A DNA stretch of 64,000 bases from Parus major. Its lineage: Eukaryota; Chordata; Aves; Passeriformes; Paridae. The stretch's first letter is position 1; the number at the start of each line of letters is the position of its first letter. The notes below the pieces were generated by a model. It saw nothing but the letters and a program-made list of their open reading frames with translations. It searched no databases and was not told the DNA's origin. The translations under genes were made by a program, and so were the position numbers. Below, piece after piece: positions 1-13,194 of the stretch. The stretch is from positions 38,321,188 through 38,385,187 of the forward strand of contig NC_031773.1 of the NCBI RefSeq assembly GCF_001522545.3, in the 5' to 3' direction.

Positions 1-1224
1 AATATTTTTTTACATTTCTGAGAACACCCCACTTACCCATTTTTGGAAATGGCAGCATTCTACAGTACACCAAGAGGTGTTTCAAAACAAGTAGCACTTC
101 TAAAAGAATTTTGCTTGAGCGTTTTTATCACTCAGCATAAACAAGAAGAAAGGAATGATACTAGTCTTGTTCAAGTATGAAAATCAATTCATAAACATGG
201 AGTCAAGAATAAGCATAGAACATATTTAGCCCTTAATATCAATTGAAGAACAATGTTAGCTTTTTTTTTTGTTTTTTAATTTTTTTTTGAAGGCCTTTCT
301 TTCATCTTTCATAGAAAGTCTTTTGCAGTTGGATGAGGGATTTCCCAGCCATTTTTGCTGTTTCCACATAAGATGTATGCCCAAGACTGCTCTGTGTCTG
401 AGATATTCACCCATGTTGGAGGTAAAGGGAGTCCAGCCACTGATTTTTCACCAGTCCCCCAAACACTACCACCTTTGCAGCCTGCCACACTGTGTATGTG
501 TGCATAATGTAAAGTAGCACACATACACACAAGAGGTTGACAGCAATGGTCACCAGTTCCAGGGGCAACAGTACTCAAGATTCACAGGGTGGTGAAGAGC
601 CCACTGAGTGCAGGGCTGTTGACATTTCCTAACAAGTATTTGTTCTGGAAAAGACATTTTTTTGTATATCAGAGGATTAAAAATTAGAAGGGGTTGGTGG
701 AAAATTAATTTCTGTGTTTGGAAGAGAATCTAATTAGAGAAAGTTAAAGGAGCCTCTACTTTGACACTAGATTGGAAAATGCTTTCTAAATAGTCTCAAC
801 ATTAACTTAAATTATACTTATGGGAGAGGATACTTGAAAAAACTGCCAAAACTTTTGTTGCATTTTGACAGACATGTAGGAAGAAACAGTCTTAAAAGAA
901 GTATACAAAATAATGAAAGAGAACAAAATAATGAAACTAACAAAAAAAATTACAGTATAATCTTTTTCTGCCTAAAAATTACTGGTAGGAGCCAGGGGAT
1001 GCTTGACAATCAGCCTTGCAAATACACTCTGCTTAAGCACAGCCACCTGTTGGGCAGTGTTGTTTCCCTCCTCTGTCTAGACACTGACACTTTGGTCCCA
1101 TCCTGGGGACCCAGTACCAGAAAAACTGTCCATTGAGCACCCTAAGTACATAGAGGATCCAACAAGGACTAATGGAGATAAGTCTTAGTGTGTTTAAGGT
1201 GCCTGTTAACCTGAATTAAATGTC

Positions 1225-1255
<31 letters not shown>

Positions 1256-1268
1256 CAATAATAATAAT
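1225..1268. repeat. (ATA)n trinucleotide microsatellite
   Basis: A run of ATA/TAA units of about 44 bases is interrupted once by an AACAACAATA block, then resumes as ATAATAAT. The interruption is consistent with an older, partly decayed microsatellite. No coding frame of note crosses it. Confidence 0.95.
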
Positions 1269-3502
1269 GTGTATTTACAAACCCTGTTTTAAGCATTGAC
1301 CCAAGCAACTTATATTGTTTATTATTTATATTTTCTATAGGGACTATGTATTTCCCTCTATAGTAAAAAGGATTAAAACCTAATCTTTTTACTAAAACTA
1401 AAAGATTAACAGTAATCTTTTTAACAGCACCTCCACATTTCTCTTCCTTCCAATATTATAACTAAGATTAATGTAAAATATTTAGAGACAATAGATTAGG
1501 GACAATCACATAAGAGAAACTCCATTAACTTCCATAGAAGTCACTATTGTCAATGAGGACATTTTTCACAGGAAATTTCTGATGAAAGTTTTCTATGGGA
1601 AAAATGTGTTAGAGCAGTTACTTCCTTCAAAGGTTTCTCAGAACCTCTAGTACCTTTCTGTATTTCTCAATTAGTTTCAAAACTAACCTTTTCACAGAAC
1701 TGGTAGTTGACATTTTTGATTGGTTTTTATTTGAATAGTTGCAAACAAATCTTTTTGTTCAACCATTTCTGACTTGGAACACTTTGTTCCTAATGAATCA
1801 AACTGAATTATGCCTTGATTCTGGTGGTGGAGCTCTGTGTTTCCAAAGACTGCCATACTGAGGTTTGTGGGCTGGGTACCCCTGCTCAGCAGTACTGCCC
1901 TTGCATGCCACACCAACCTGCAAGACATAGGGAATGATACAATCTAAGCACAGGACTCTGGTGATTAGAAACAAGCTCAGAAACTTAGAGTTCCAACAGT
2001 GACGTTTGTAGAATGTACAAATATTAATGCCAAGCCAATCAAGTTTAAGTAAAAATGTATCAAAATTATTAATGCTTGATTCAACTCAGGAGAGAAGAAC
2101 AAGAAGATAAAAAAATGTCTTCCAAATTAAAGAGATATAAGATATAGCAGGAAGAAAACAAGCCTTTTGGTCAATGGACAAAATAAACCAATGAGAATGC
2201 TATTATTCCTGGAACACAATAAATTGTTGATTAGCATTCTTTTTTTCCTCTCATATTCGGATTGCCTTGCATTTTATGTCAGGCTTAGCTCCATTCGGCA
2301 TGGAACTGACCTCTGCTTACCTCTGGGAAAGCTGTTACGTAGCAGTAAACATTTGGGATGTCCTTTGGCATAGCCCCTGTCAAAACATGATGTAAAATTG
2401 TACTGTCTCAGAAGTAGTTCCACACTTGTAAAATTCCATTCCACATTGCTTCCTTATTGAATCGGGCTCATGACTTCTTCTGCCATTCGTTATGCTGCAT
2501 TCCTCAGGCTAACTCTGCCATCCAGCACTCCAGGGACACAGAAGGTTGGCTCTGTCTTTTCCTTACCCTCCCTTTTCTACATATTTTGCATAAAGAGGAG
2601 TTGTCATGCAACTTGCACCTGCTACAGCACCATACGATGTTCACGGAGGACCACAGAAGATACTGTACTTTTCCTCTTCTACCAGTGTAAACTCATTGTC
2701 TGAACTACAGCCTAGCTTCAAAGATGCTGGAATAATTTTCAGTATTCTTGACTCTCAGCTGTTCTAGAACAGGCCCTTGAACTCTTGGGGAATGTGCAAG
2801 ATGGCCAGATGTTCTCTGTCCAAAATGTGTGGTTTCAAGATAATGAATATTCATGCCTAGGCTTCTCTGCACTTCAGTGTATCAAAAAAGAATTAACCTA
2901 GCAAGACTTCCAGTTTCTGATTTGCCCATTTAGTAGGAGTACTAATTTTAAAAAAGCAAATAAAAAATGCATGAGAGTAGAGCTGAGGTTCTTTCAGTCA
3001 CTTCCAATGAAGCCATCCCCTGGATTTGCTGAATTCTTGTCTTCCCACACCCAAGGATGTATCATTTCATGACTGTTTTAACACCTGATGCAGGTGATTT
3101 CAGGGTCATTAATTACAACTTATCAAAGTTGTTTCTGAAGTAAAATTGTATTTTCAAGGTTGGAACATATTTTCAACCTGTCAGCTTTGAAAATATATGG
3201 TTAAAATAGAGCGCAACAGGAGAAAATGAATTTTCAACACTTAGAATGATGTTTGAGACACAGAGCGGAAACAAGCAAGCCTGCATTGAGACTGATAAGC
3301 TTCCTAAATCCTTCAGGGCTTCTTGTACATCACTATCTTTTTAAAAGGTTCATTTAAGCAAGTAATTTAGGGTTGTGAGCTTTTTTTCCCCTCTCCAGAT
3401 ATGCAGTCTGATGAGTTTAAACAGTAGCACAGTGTTTCACATCTTTAGCCATACCAGCTTAATCCCCTAAGCTCATAAACACACATCTAGTATTGTCTGT
3501 TT

Positions 3503-3521
3503 AAAAAAAAAAAAAAAAAAA
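3503..3521. repeat. Poly-A tract
   Basis: Nineteen consecutive A are followed by an AG-rich bit (AGAGAAAGAG). It could be the tail of an old retroposed sequence, but the upstream sequence matches nothing I recognise, so it is called only as a homopolymer. Confidence 0.9.
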
Positions 3522-4339
3522 GAGAAAGAGTGACAGGAATTCTGTTCTTGTTAACCTCCCTTCATCTCCTCATTGACCTCTATGCAAGTTGGAAGATGTT
3601 TTCTTTATTAATTTGCTCTGTATAGTGCTTAGCACACAGGGGCTTTGTTGCTAAATCTGGAATTCACTCTCTGTAAGACTGTATTTACACAGTCCTTGCT
3701 AAGAGCCACATGACATTGATGGCAGAATCACAAGGCAGGCTGGAGGCTACACCATCCAGCTGGCCCATGAGACTGTATGTAGACCACTCTAATAATTTGG
3801 GAAGGGAAATGCTGGGTACAAAGTGTCTGCAGTGTCCTCCAGAGCACATTTATCTGCTCCATGACCACACCTGGTCTCTATGCAGCCTCTGGCTACCAGA
3901 TCTATCTTGTCACTAATGATGTCAGGCAGAGGGATTAGAGCTTTCCCTGCAGGAGCCCAGTGCCCTGAGGACATCTGCAGGAAGAGCAACCAACATCTAA
4001 GTGACATGAATGCAAATGGATTCAGGAGGTTTTTACAAACTCTGGAGATGCTTCAGTTTTGCTTTGAACAGTTGCCAAGAATAGTTACCCCTAAGGGTGT
4101 GTTGTCATGTGCTGTGTCAGTATTGCAGCTGGTCACAAATCACATTCTTGTACTGGATGCTGGGCAATGACCACTGTCATTATTTTGGTCAAAGGGTAGA
4201 TGTTGATGGCATCACCTGGCACAGAAATTCTGCATGTAACCATGCAGTATATCTAGAAAAAATTCCCTCTTTAATCACAGCAAAAGGTGGGAGTGAGGCA
4301 GACAAGGCTATTTTTTCACTTTCTTACAAATTATAACAG

Positions 4340-4406
4340 AGTACATTACTTAACACTGACTGATGGTCACTGGGACAAACCACAGTGGTATCCACAAGTT
4401 ACCAAG
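4340..4406 (+). other. Candidate coding exon (unrecognised)
   Basis: This 67-base segment is preceded by a T/C-rich stretch ending TTATAACAG and followed by the donor AAG|GTAAGTG, a near-ideal vertebrate 5' splice site. One frame is open throughout: a single leading base followed by 22 codons, reading VHYLTLTDG and ending PQWYPQVTK. The residues look protein-like (few Cys, no low complexity), but I do not recognise the family. No partner exon on the plus strand could be identified nearby. In 64 kb several such acceptor-frame-donor combinations are expected by chance, so this is a weak call. It could equally be a noncoding-RNA exon. Confidence 0.2.
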
Positions 4407-7400
4407 GTAAGTGCTTATTGTTGTCTTCTGAAAGTTGTGTCATATAAAACTGAATTTGAATCACTACCAGTTTATCTATGGTGGTTTATTTACAATTGAT
4501 CTTCCTTCTGCTTTGTACACTCAGAACTGGGCTTTACTTAGCCAAGAATTGGACTCATAAGATGTTTTATTGTGCCAGCACCATGTAGTTATGTAATACT
4601 TTTCCAAAAATCCTGCTAGCTGGTTTTCTATTCTTGGTTTGTATAGAAAGGACAATACATGACAACGAAATACTGCCTTGGTATTTTATATGGTGAGCTA
4701 ATATTTAAATATAATCAATCATTTTGTCATACATGAAAGAGTGATACCAAGACAAGCCATTATTCCTCCAACATTTCAAAATTGTCTTATAGCTCATCTC
4801 AGAGAAGATCTATCACCTGTCAAACAAAAAAAAAAGCCATTCTTGATTTAGTACTGTGAAAGCATTAAGTTTATATGCAGAATAAGTCCATGGTAGGAGG
4901 AGGTATTACTGACCTGGGCTTTATAAAATTATAACCCAAACTTCTGGCAAAATTACTTCTACAGGCCCAAGAAAATTGTGTAAATAGCTGCCTTTCCATC
5001 TGGCAAAAGTATCCACTCAATACAATGACTGTGAAAGCTTAGAAAGTGTCACTGTGAAGTCTTTGCCTAATGCCATGTTCTCATTTGCTGCAGAAAAAAA
5101 TGCATCTTTTGATCTGCTGTGTAAACGACATTATTTCATACTGCTTATTTTGAGTAGTTTATTCATTGTCAGAAAAGACATTTACGGGGATTCTCATGAT
5201 CCTTTAGAGGATGTTAAAACTCTAAGCAGATTTAGGTTCCTAAACTCACACTACCTTTAATGCCTGCAGCAGAAAAGCCCTACACACTTTGTTGAGTCCA
5301 ATCCATTGTACCAGATGTTTTAATGTAGCTTCTGCTGGGACAAGAGCTGGGAGAGGACAGCTTTTCCTAGGGAGGACCTGAGCCACATGATCTTCTGTCT
5401 TCTGCTGTCACCTGCAATGCATCCAGGACTGCTTTCTCATCACTATGCTGAGCAGCCCACATTTCACCTTAAATACCTTTACAAAGACCCACAAGCATTC
5501 TCAAAACTGGGTTCTTATACCCATGAAAATTATTATCACTTCTGAAATGCCAAGTGTTTTGCCTTTGGGTAAAGGGTGAATGGGCATGCATGAGCATGAG
5601 TCTCACTTCAAGTTTTTGATGCTATCAGACACAAGATGCTACTGACTTGAAAAAAGCAAGCTGACAGGAAAAGATGGGAACCATATGGGGCTTAGCCTCT
5701 CTGTGTCATGAATAAATCCCAGGGATTAGTGCGAGAGAGCTAGCCCTTCTTCCTAAAAACCTTGGGGTGTAAGTGTACATAGCAAAACGTGATCAAGTAC
5801 TGTTCTGTGTTTCATAGGAAGTAATAGGATGTAAGTAAATTATGTTGATATGCATGAAGATGATAAATGCATATTTTATACATAGTTTTTATAACCATTT
5901 TGTTTGAAGCAAGAGGAAATATTTTTCATTACCATGCATTTTTCATTACTGTCCCTTTTTCCTTTGCAAGATGAGCCTTGCAAGCCACTACTGATAAATG
6001 GTATTATTTTAAGATACATGCAGCATGGTTGAAAAATTTAATACAACATTAAGATTCAGATTTTCCATGAGAAGAAAAAAACATCCTTCATGCAGATTGA
6101 GTGACAACTTGTAAAATTGTATTATAAATTCACCTTGACTAATACAAAAAATCTGTGAATATGATTAAACAGGAATTTGCTCTCTCCACAGGAAAAAAAA
6201 TTGTAATTTAGAGAAGCTAAAGCAATTAATTTTTAAAAAGTGACTTATGAAAAATCCATTAAAATATTTAAAATATTCCAAAATAAATAGCATTTGTAAA
6301 AATGTTGAGCACATCCAGGACTGATATTTATTCCCAAATGTATGAAAGCACACAAATATTCAATTATCTGCTTTAAAATTCTATCCTGCTAAGGTACAAA
6401 ATAATTCTATAGTACTGACTTTTTTAAGTCTTTGAGAATATATCTATGACTAAATGCAACAAGATGCAGAAACACTTAGTTTTGCTGAAAAATCTTTTGA
6501 ATTTTGTTTACAGAAAAAGGAAGTATTTAATTCAACAACAGTAGATGAAAATTGCAATTGTATTTTTATCATTAACAATATTGTGTAGGAGTTAGTTTCT
6601 TGACAAGTCATGAATTCACTTATTCTGCATAACCTCATCAAGAAATTAATCTGAAAATTCATATCACAATATTGTTGATTTTGTTTTCATCTGAAATTCA
6701 AACATATTATTTCCATATGCAAAACCTACTACAGGATAAGGCACAGAATAATAATTCCTTTGGAAGCCAGAAGAAAATACATAAAGAATTATCAGCACAC
6801 ACAAGATACTGAGTCTTATGTGATAGTGTTGTCTCAAGCAGATATGTCTTTCCTAGATGACAGCTTCTTCATAGCTGTCTGATTGAGCTGCTAGCCCAGA
6901 ACTTGGGTAGATAAACCTGTCTGTCATTCAGATAGTGTTTCATCCCACCAGGGTGCTGCTTGGCTCTCCAAACTTTCAGTTCCATCTTTCCTGTGCTCCA
7001 AATGTTGGAATGTCGATGCTGAAGGGGTCTGGTGGTATGTCACCCAGGGTCACCTGCTCTTTGTGCATCCCCCTCTTGAGCCCTTACCACAAAGGCTGCT
7101 TGAACCAGCTTCATAACTAACATACACAAGGAAAAAAAAACATACCTGCAAAAGTCATTATGTCATTGTCTAAACAGGGTTAGTAATAGGCTCCAATTTT
7201 AGACTGATTCCCTACTGTTGGTGCACAGATTGACATTTTTGTAGCTCCTGCAAACACTCATTCCTGGGACTCACCTGCATTCCTGCAAAAGATCAGTACA
7301 GGTGGCTACTTTATAAAATACTGTGCCCTTTTCAAGAATTTAATTCTGAACTTTCTGACTTGGTAGTGTCAGAGTGTACTAATGGGAAGGTGATGAGACA

Positions 7401-8439
7401 GGAATGTTTCCTCTGATGCATAAGCCCATCAGCTCTTGGCAGATGTGTCCATGCCCTGCTGACAGCACACTCTCTGCCTTTGCTGTGATCTTTGCTGGAG
7501 TTCCTGCAGACACACACATGGCTTGGGCTGCTGCCATATGCTCCTCCTTTGTGTGGATGTTGGATGATGGGGTGAAGAAATGTTCAGCCCTATTGAGCAG
7601 TGTCAGGCCTTACAAGCCTTTGGTTTCGACCCACTGCCTGCTTGGTGCCCCCCTTGGTTTGCTCTGCATGTCACACGATGGCCCAACTCTGTCTTCCTCT
7701 TTGGCTTCTTGCTCAACAGATATGTTCCAACACAGGGATTTGTGGAAAGCTATTTTACACAGATGGTTGAATTTAGATGCTCTCAATTGTTTTCAAGAAT
7801 ACAAAAATGTTGGAGAAGGAAATGAAAAATAGTATTTAACAGAAAATTCGCTCACATCAGATAGAATGAAAAATAGTGGTTATTGCTGACAAATGCCTGT
7901 AAAGTTAATTATTCATCAAAGCAATTCATCTGAATTAAGCAGATGAACAAACTGAGCTTACCTAGCATCATAATTTTAGAAACACAGAATGCTGCTTCAG
8001 AAGACCATAAATAACATTTCATATTACCCAGAAAGTTTAATAACCTAACCTAATTTTTTTTATTACTACAAAGCTACTGTGTTTATTAATAATGAGGTTT
8101 AGGCAAGTTCCACATCAAATTCAAATAGCTGAAGGGCTCTCACAAGGCAAATTAGAATGAGGAAGTTGTGTGGACTATATTGACTGAAAAAAATCACTGG
8201 TCTTTTAGCACCAGCAGGTTTCACAGATAGTCTAGAATGACCTTACAGTACATTCTTCTAAAAATAGAAAATGATCTGCCATGTGGCTTAAGGTTAAATA
8301 ACAAATCCTTGAAATCAGTCTGTCACACTCACCCAGCAATACATTTTCCTTGATGTGACCTTGGACCCCAGAGAATTTTCCCAAAAGAAATTGATAAAAT
8401 TTTAATAAAAAGTTTTCTTTCTAACTGCTTCATTTAGGC

Positions 8440-8456
8440 AAAAAAAAAAAAAAAAA
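8440..8456. repeat. Poly-A tract
   Basis: About seventeen consecutive A follow TTTAGGC. There is no recognisable retroposon body upstream and no obvious flanking duplication, so it is listed as a simple homopolymer. Confidence 0.9.
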
Positions 8457-10213
8457 CTTTAGCAGAAAATTTATGCTTACTTCTATTTACAGTAAAAATT
8501 TATAACAATTGAGAAATAAAGGCAAAAGAATATGGAGGGTAGTATCATAAGAGAAACCTCTTTCCATTTGAGAGAAGACAGAATTATTCTGACAAACTGA
8601 AGTTTTAAAGTCTGGCTCAATATGATTGTATATATTTGGATGTATATGTGGTATGTCTGCATGTGTATCCATAAAATTAAAAACCTAAGTTTCTCTTCTT
8701 TAAAGTTTGCTTCAAGCTGTCATTATTTTTGTCTGAGAACAGCCATTGCAAAGAGACTTCTAAACACTAAATCACTGTCAATTATTTTATTTTTTATGGG
8801 GATGTATAACTAAATACATGAATCAGAGTTTGAAAGCAATAGCTGGAGTTCACAAGCCATTTTAAAGTAAAATATTTAGAAAGAGTGTGAGAACATAGGA
8901 AATCCTTTCTGATTTTGAATTTTCATGCAAATAGCCACTGCACACTATAAAGTACACTACGTATAAACCAACTACTATCAGCTTACCTTGGCTGTAGGAT
9001 TTTATTCTGTGTCCTACTATGAAGATTAAATACTGGTAGTGTAAAATATAGGCATTCTCTATTTTCTTTTAAGCCCAAACTCATCAAACATTTACTGAGA
9101 ACAATATTGTCTTAAGAGAAGGTAAGTAATCCCTAATGTGAAATGAGAGTATTTACGTGTATGTCAGTCTCTAGGCTGAAGAGGAATAAAAACAACAGCT
9201 TAGAATGGCATATAATAAGAAAAATAAAGTAAAAACAAGACATTATACCTAAGAACTTATTTTCCAGGGACAGGAGAAAGCAGTAAGAAAACACAACTTT
9301 ACAGAGGTATTTTAAAATCACCAGAGGAATGTGGACAGAAATAAGAAACAGCAAAAGCTGTTTTTACCATTCTGTGCTTCAAAATAAGCAATTTATTTTA
9401 TGATAAATTTCTTTAATATTTCTGTTTGTTTCACAACATGCAGCTGTTTAATGAGGCATAACTTCCATAATGTTCATTATTGCAATGGAGTCATCAGCCC
9501 ACAACAAAATGCTGCAGAAAAGAAAAATAAAGTCACAGAAAGATGAAAAACATACATATTTTGTGAAAGGATAATATTTTTTAAAAAATTAAAACAGGAA
9601 ATTTGTTTGTAGGAGATACCATTATGTGTCATGCTGCCCTTTTTCTTTTTCTTTTTTTTAAAATTTATGTATTTACTTATTATTGTCTCATTTAAATTAC
9701 TATTAAACAAAAGGGTAAAAAACAAAGACACACAGGCTTTCAGAAACCCATGTGTTCTTAAAATGATTTTGGAAACTGTAGGAACTGCTGCAATTGTTAA
9801 TTTTTTGAAATCCATTAGCAGAAGATGTGAAGTCAGGTCCTCACGTATGTAGCCTGGCGTTGTTTCCATTGACTTTTTGCCTTTGTTCCATGAGCAAACT
9901 GAACAATGGCCTGAGATGAATACTCAGGAGATGAGTTGTTGAGTGTTCTTTCATGGTAAAATGCATAATTATTTCATATCTTCCCACCAAACTCTTACAT
10001 ACTTATGTGTATTGTAGTGTTATGAAAGTGCACATGGCTGTGGCAGCCAGTTGGAAGGAATTCAGATATCTAAGGAAAATGCACCTTCCCTTTGTGTGAA
10101 TTTTCTCTTTTTTCTTGTGGCAGGGAAAAGCGTATCTTCAATAAATGTGAATGTGAATGAATAATTGAGTTTTATTCCTTTTATTCTGCTCATTCTTCCA
10201 GGTTTTAGGGTTG

Positions 10214-10228
10214 TTTTTTTTTTTTTTT
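10214..10228. repeat. Poly-T tract
   Basis: About fifteen consecutive T, following GGTTG. Read on the minus strand it is a poly-A run, but no retroposed body adjoins it that I can recognise. Confidence 0.85.
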
Positions 10229-13167
10229 CTATAAGATAAAAAGCTACATTCAGACTCATATTTTTTTAAATAAAAGACAGCTTGGGCAATAGTGGCAAAT
10301 GTGGTAAGTGGGCAGATTGTAATGCATAGATAATAAATACCAAAAGGCAGATAGGGTGGGTACTGTTGCTTCTTTTTTCTTTTCCCAAAATAACATATAT
10401 TAAACTTAAATTTTCATCTCAAATGTTCTGTTCTGACAGGGAATGAATTTTAAAAAATTAGTCTATATGACTACATGTCTCTATTTTATTGTAATTGACC
10501 AATCCGTTAATTAGATTTCAGGATTCTCTCACAAGTGTGTTAGCAATATTTAATTGTTTGAACAGTGCAGGATTTTTTTCTAAAATAAATCAAATGAAGA
10601 GGTGGGGGAGGAGTTAAGAAGTATTATTGACAAGAATCTGGGCTTTTGTCTTTTCTGCATTATTTACCTGTGATTTTTCATCTCTAGTAACAAAGATGCA
10701 ACATTACCATGGAGACCAAATATCTTTACTATTAATCTGCTCTCCTCATAATTTTAGACTTTATCCATTTTGCCCACTAAAGTGTAAAGCTGAGAAGTGA
10801 AGATAGTGCAGTGTGGATCAAAGAAATAATGGGAAAAAAAATTATTCTTTCTTTCCTGAGGTATCCCTTGAAGTGTGCATGTTCATTGTAAAGCAAGATA
10901 AATCAGGAAAAAAAGGAAAGTAAAAAACTAGCCTCAGGCAGCCTTATGATTTATATAGGTTTTACATATGACTATATTTTGTTCTGCTCGATGAAAGACA
11001 AAAAGGGTACAAAGCACTTAGAATCTGAGTTGGTTGTTCTTAGTGTGGTTGTTCTCTACTGCCATTCCCCACTCTGGGGAAAAGAGCAAAGGTTGGACAT
11101 TTGGAGGTATAACTGAGTGTAAGAAGCACTGAAAGCCAATCTGAAGAGAGATTTGAACAGGATTATTCCAGAGTGCTTAATACTTTTTCTATAAGCAATT
11201 CTGGCACAGAGGTGAGGAAGTCTTTCTCATTGCACCCAGAGATGTCACAGCCTCTTTGATCATTGCTATGCCTGCGCACAAAATTCAGAAGCAAAATTTA
11301 AGACTGACAGCTGCACAGTTACACCAGTCTATATTTGACTGATGGTATTTGAATTTATGAAATTGGACTTTTCCTTTGGGAATGAAGGATCTGATGAGAA
11401 AAAAAGGATAACTTTTAAAATACATAAACCAAGTTGCTGTCACATTCTCTCAGTCCTTGTATTTGGATTGTTAAGAAAAATATCAGCTCAGTAAAGTTCA
11501 TTAAAATAAAGGCAGCAGGGAAGGACTACAGAATTGATGAGGTCTCATACTCTGTACTTCAGGAGGTTTGAAGCTGTGCCTGTAGCTAGCCTTGTTTCAT
11601 TAGTACAGCAGACAAAAGAGTTGGAAAGAGATTTCTCTCCTTATCTAAAGGAAAGGTTATCTAAAGATTTCGGACTTTGAGGGTTTTTTCCAAGATAAAA
11701 TAATGAAGTTGAAAATATTAAGTTACAGTCTAACTTATTTTCCTGCTGTTTATTTTACAGCTACCTGATGAGGCATTTTGTCCCAGCAACTTTCATACAG
11801 CTCCTTGCAAACAGGGTGTCTTGGCAAACCTCTGCAATAGGACCGGTGGGAGTAGTCCACACTGTCCAGGCAAACCTGGCACAGAATAGTAACTGGTATG
11901 ACTGCTTCTGTTTAGGTAGCCATTGAAAAAGCTATCAATTCTACCTCTGACAAGATAAAGACACAGGAAGTCTTCTCCCTTCATGTTTTCCTTTTGACTT
12001 CTGGATCTAGTGTTGGAAACTAGCAGTCTGGCAGGGCTGGGTCCAATAAGAACCTTTGCCAGTGAGCCTGTTTTTCACCAACTGAGAACTGTTTGTGGGG
12101 GGGAAAGAATTTAATTCAAGGCAATAGGATCCTGAACAAGACTCGAGTTTATCAAGTCAGTCCCAAACAAAGTAAGCTTCAAGCAGGAACACTAAACTTC
12201 TTATATCTTGGTAATTACTATTATTAAAACCAGAAACAAGGGTACTACTATAATTCAGAATAGTAGCATGAAGAAAATAACTCATCTCTCTATATCCCAA
12301 TTTAACTTACAAGACAACTGGTAGTGACATCTTAAAAAAATCAGAAAAAAAGTGATCAATAAACACATTTGCAATAAAACCAAGACACAAAGATTGTGGT
12401 CAGAAGGAAGACAAACAGCCTGTAATATGCTCCATTTGCCATTGCAGTAACACCAGTAATTTCATGCCAGGTAAGTTTTTTGGGTCTGTACATGCGTTAA
12501 TCTATCTCCAAAGGTGAATTGGCTCCTCTTTTTGTATGTCCTAGATGGATAGGATCAGCAGGATTAAGTGGCACAAAAGAAGGCAAGAAGACACAAAGAA
12601 GAATTGATGACTGGTTGTGATTTATTTTCAGGCGTAATTGATACGAGGATATAGACTATAGCAATAGATTCTTCCAAAGGAAAAAAAAATAGAGCAAACT
12701 GTTGAGCAGCTCTGTTGAGAAGTAGCTGTTCAGATATTAATTTTATCTTGAATTTCTTCAGTATCCCAAGTTTGAAGTAAAATTTCTTCATCTATTTATT
12801 ATAACTGGAGCATTAGAGGCTTGCAATGTTATGAAAACTAATTTACAAAGCTCAGAGCTCTTAAAAAAGTTCTTTAATATCTTCACCTATATGGAAGTGA
12901 AACAGACTGGAAGGTGAGTGTGTTCAGGCTTTTGTTTCTGTGAGATGATATTCCATGATATCTTATCCAAGGTGGTTTTTATTGTGTGGATAATCCAAAT
13001 CTCTGTATTATCAGGTCACAATGATTTTCATTTACCTGGCTTGTAATGAGTGCACTTGATCTATTCAAGTGTCTCCTAGTTTGCAGACACATACCTGAGA
13101 TGGCTTTTTTTTGTTTTGTTTTAAATTTTAAATTTTCTATCTCTAAATTGAAATATCAACCAGATTT

Positions 13168-13194
13168 ATTTGTAGTACAACTAGTACTACAAAT
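13168..13194. repeat. Perfect 11-bp inverted repeat with 5-nt loop
   Basis: The left arm ATTTGTAGTAC (13168-13178) is the exact reverse complement of the right arm GTACTACAAAT (13184-13194). The five-base spacer is AACTA. It could form a cruciform or a short RNA hairpin. No terminator or gene context gives it a role. Confidence 0.9.

Larger units (their letters stand above)
1..8439. other. AT-rich noncoding stretch, no recognised gene
   Basis: The sequence is AT-rich and looks unique. Open frames are short, overlap on both strands and have no recognisable domain. The 142-residue frame at 7404-7832 (+) is rich in Cys, Ser and Trp and overlaps another open frame on the same strand, which fits chance. 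Items inside worth naming are a T-rich tract at 261-288, an (ATA)n repeat, a poly-A tract and one splice-bounded exon candidate near 4.4 kb, listed separately. I see no tRNA, snRNA or recognisable transposon here. Old diverged repeats could be hidden and would need a profile search. Confidence 0.6.

Noticed and set aside
7404..7832. 142-codon plus-strand frame
   Set aside because: Composition is Cys/Ser/Trp-rich, a second frame overlaps it in another phase, and no domain or splice context is visible.
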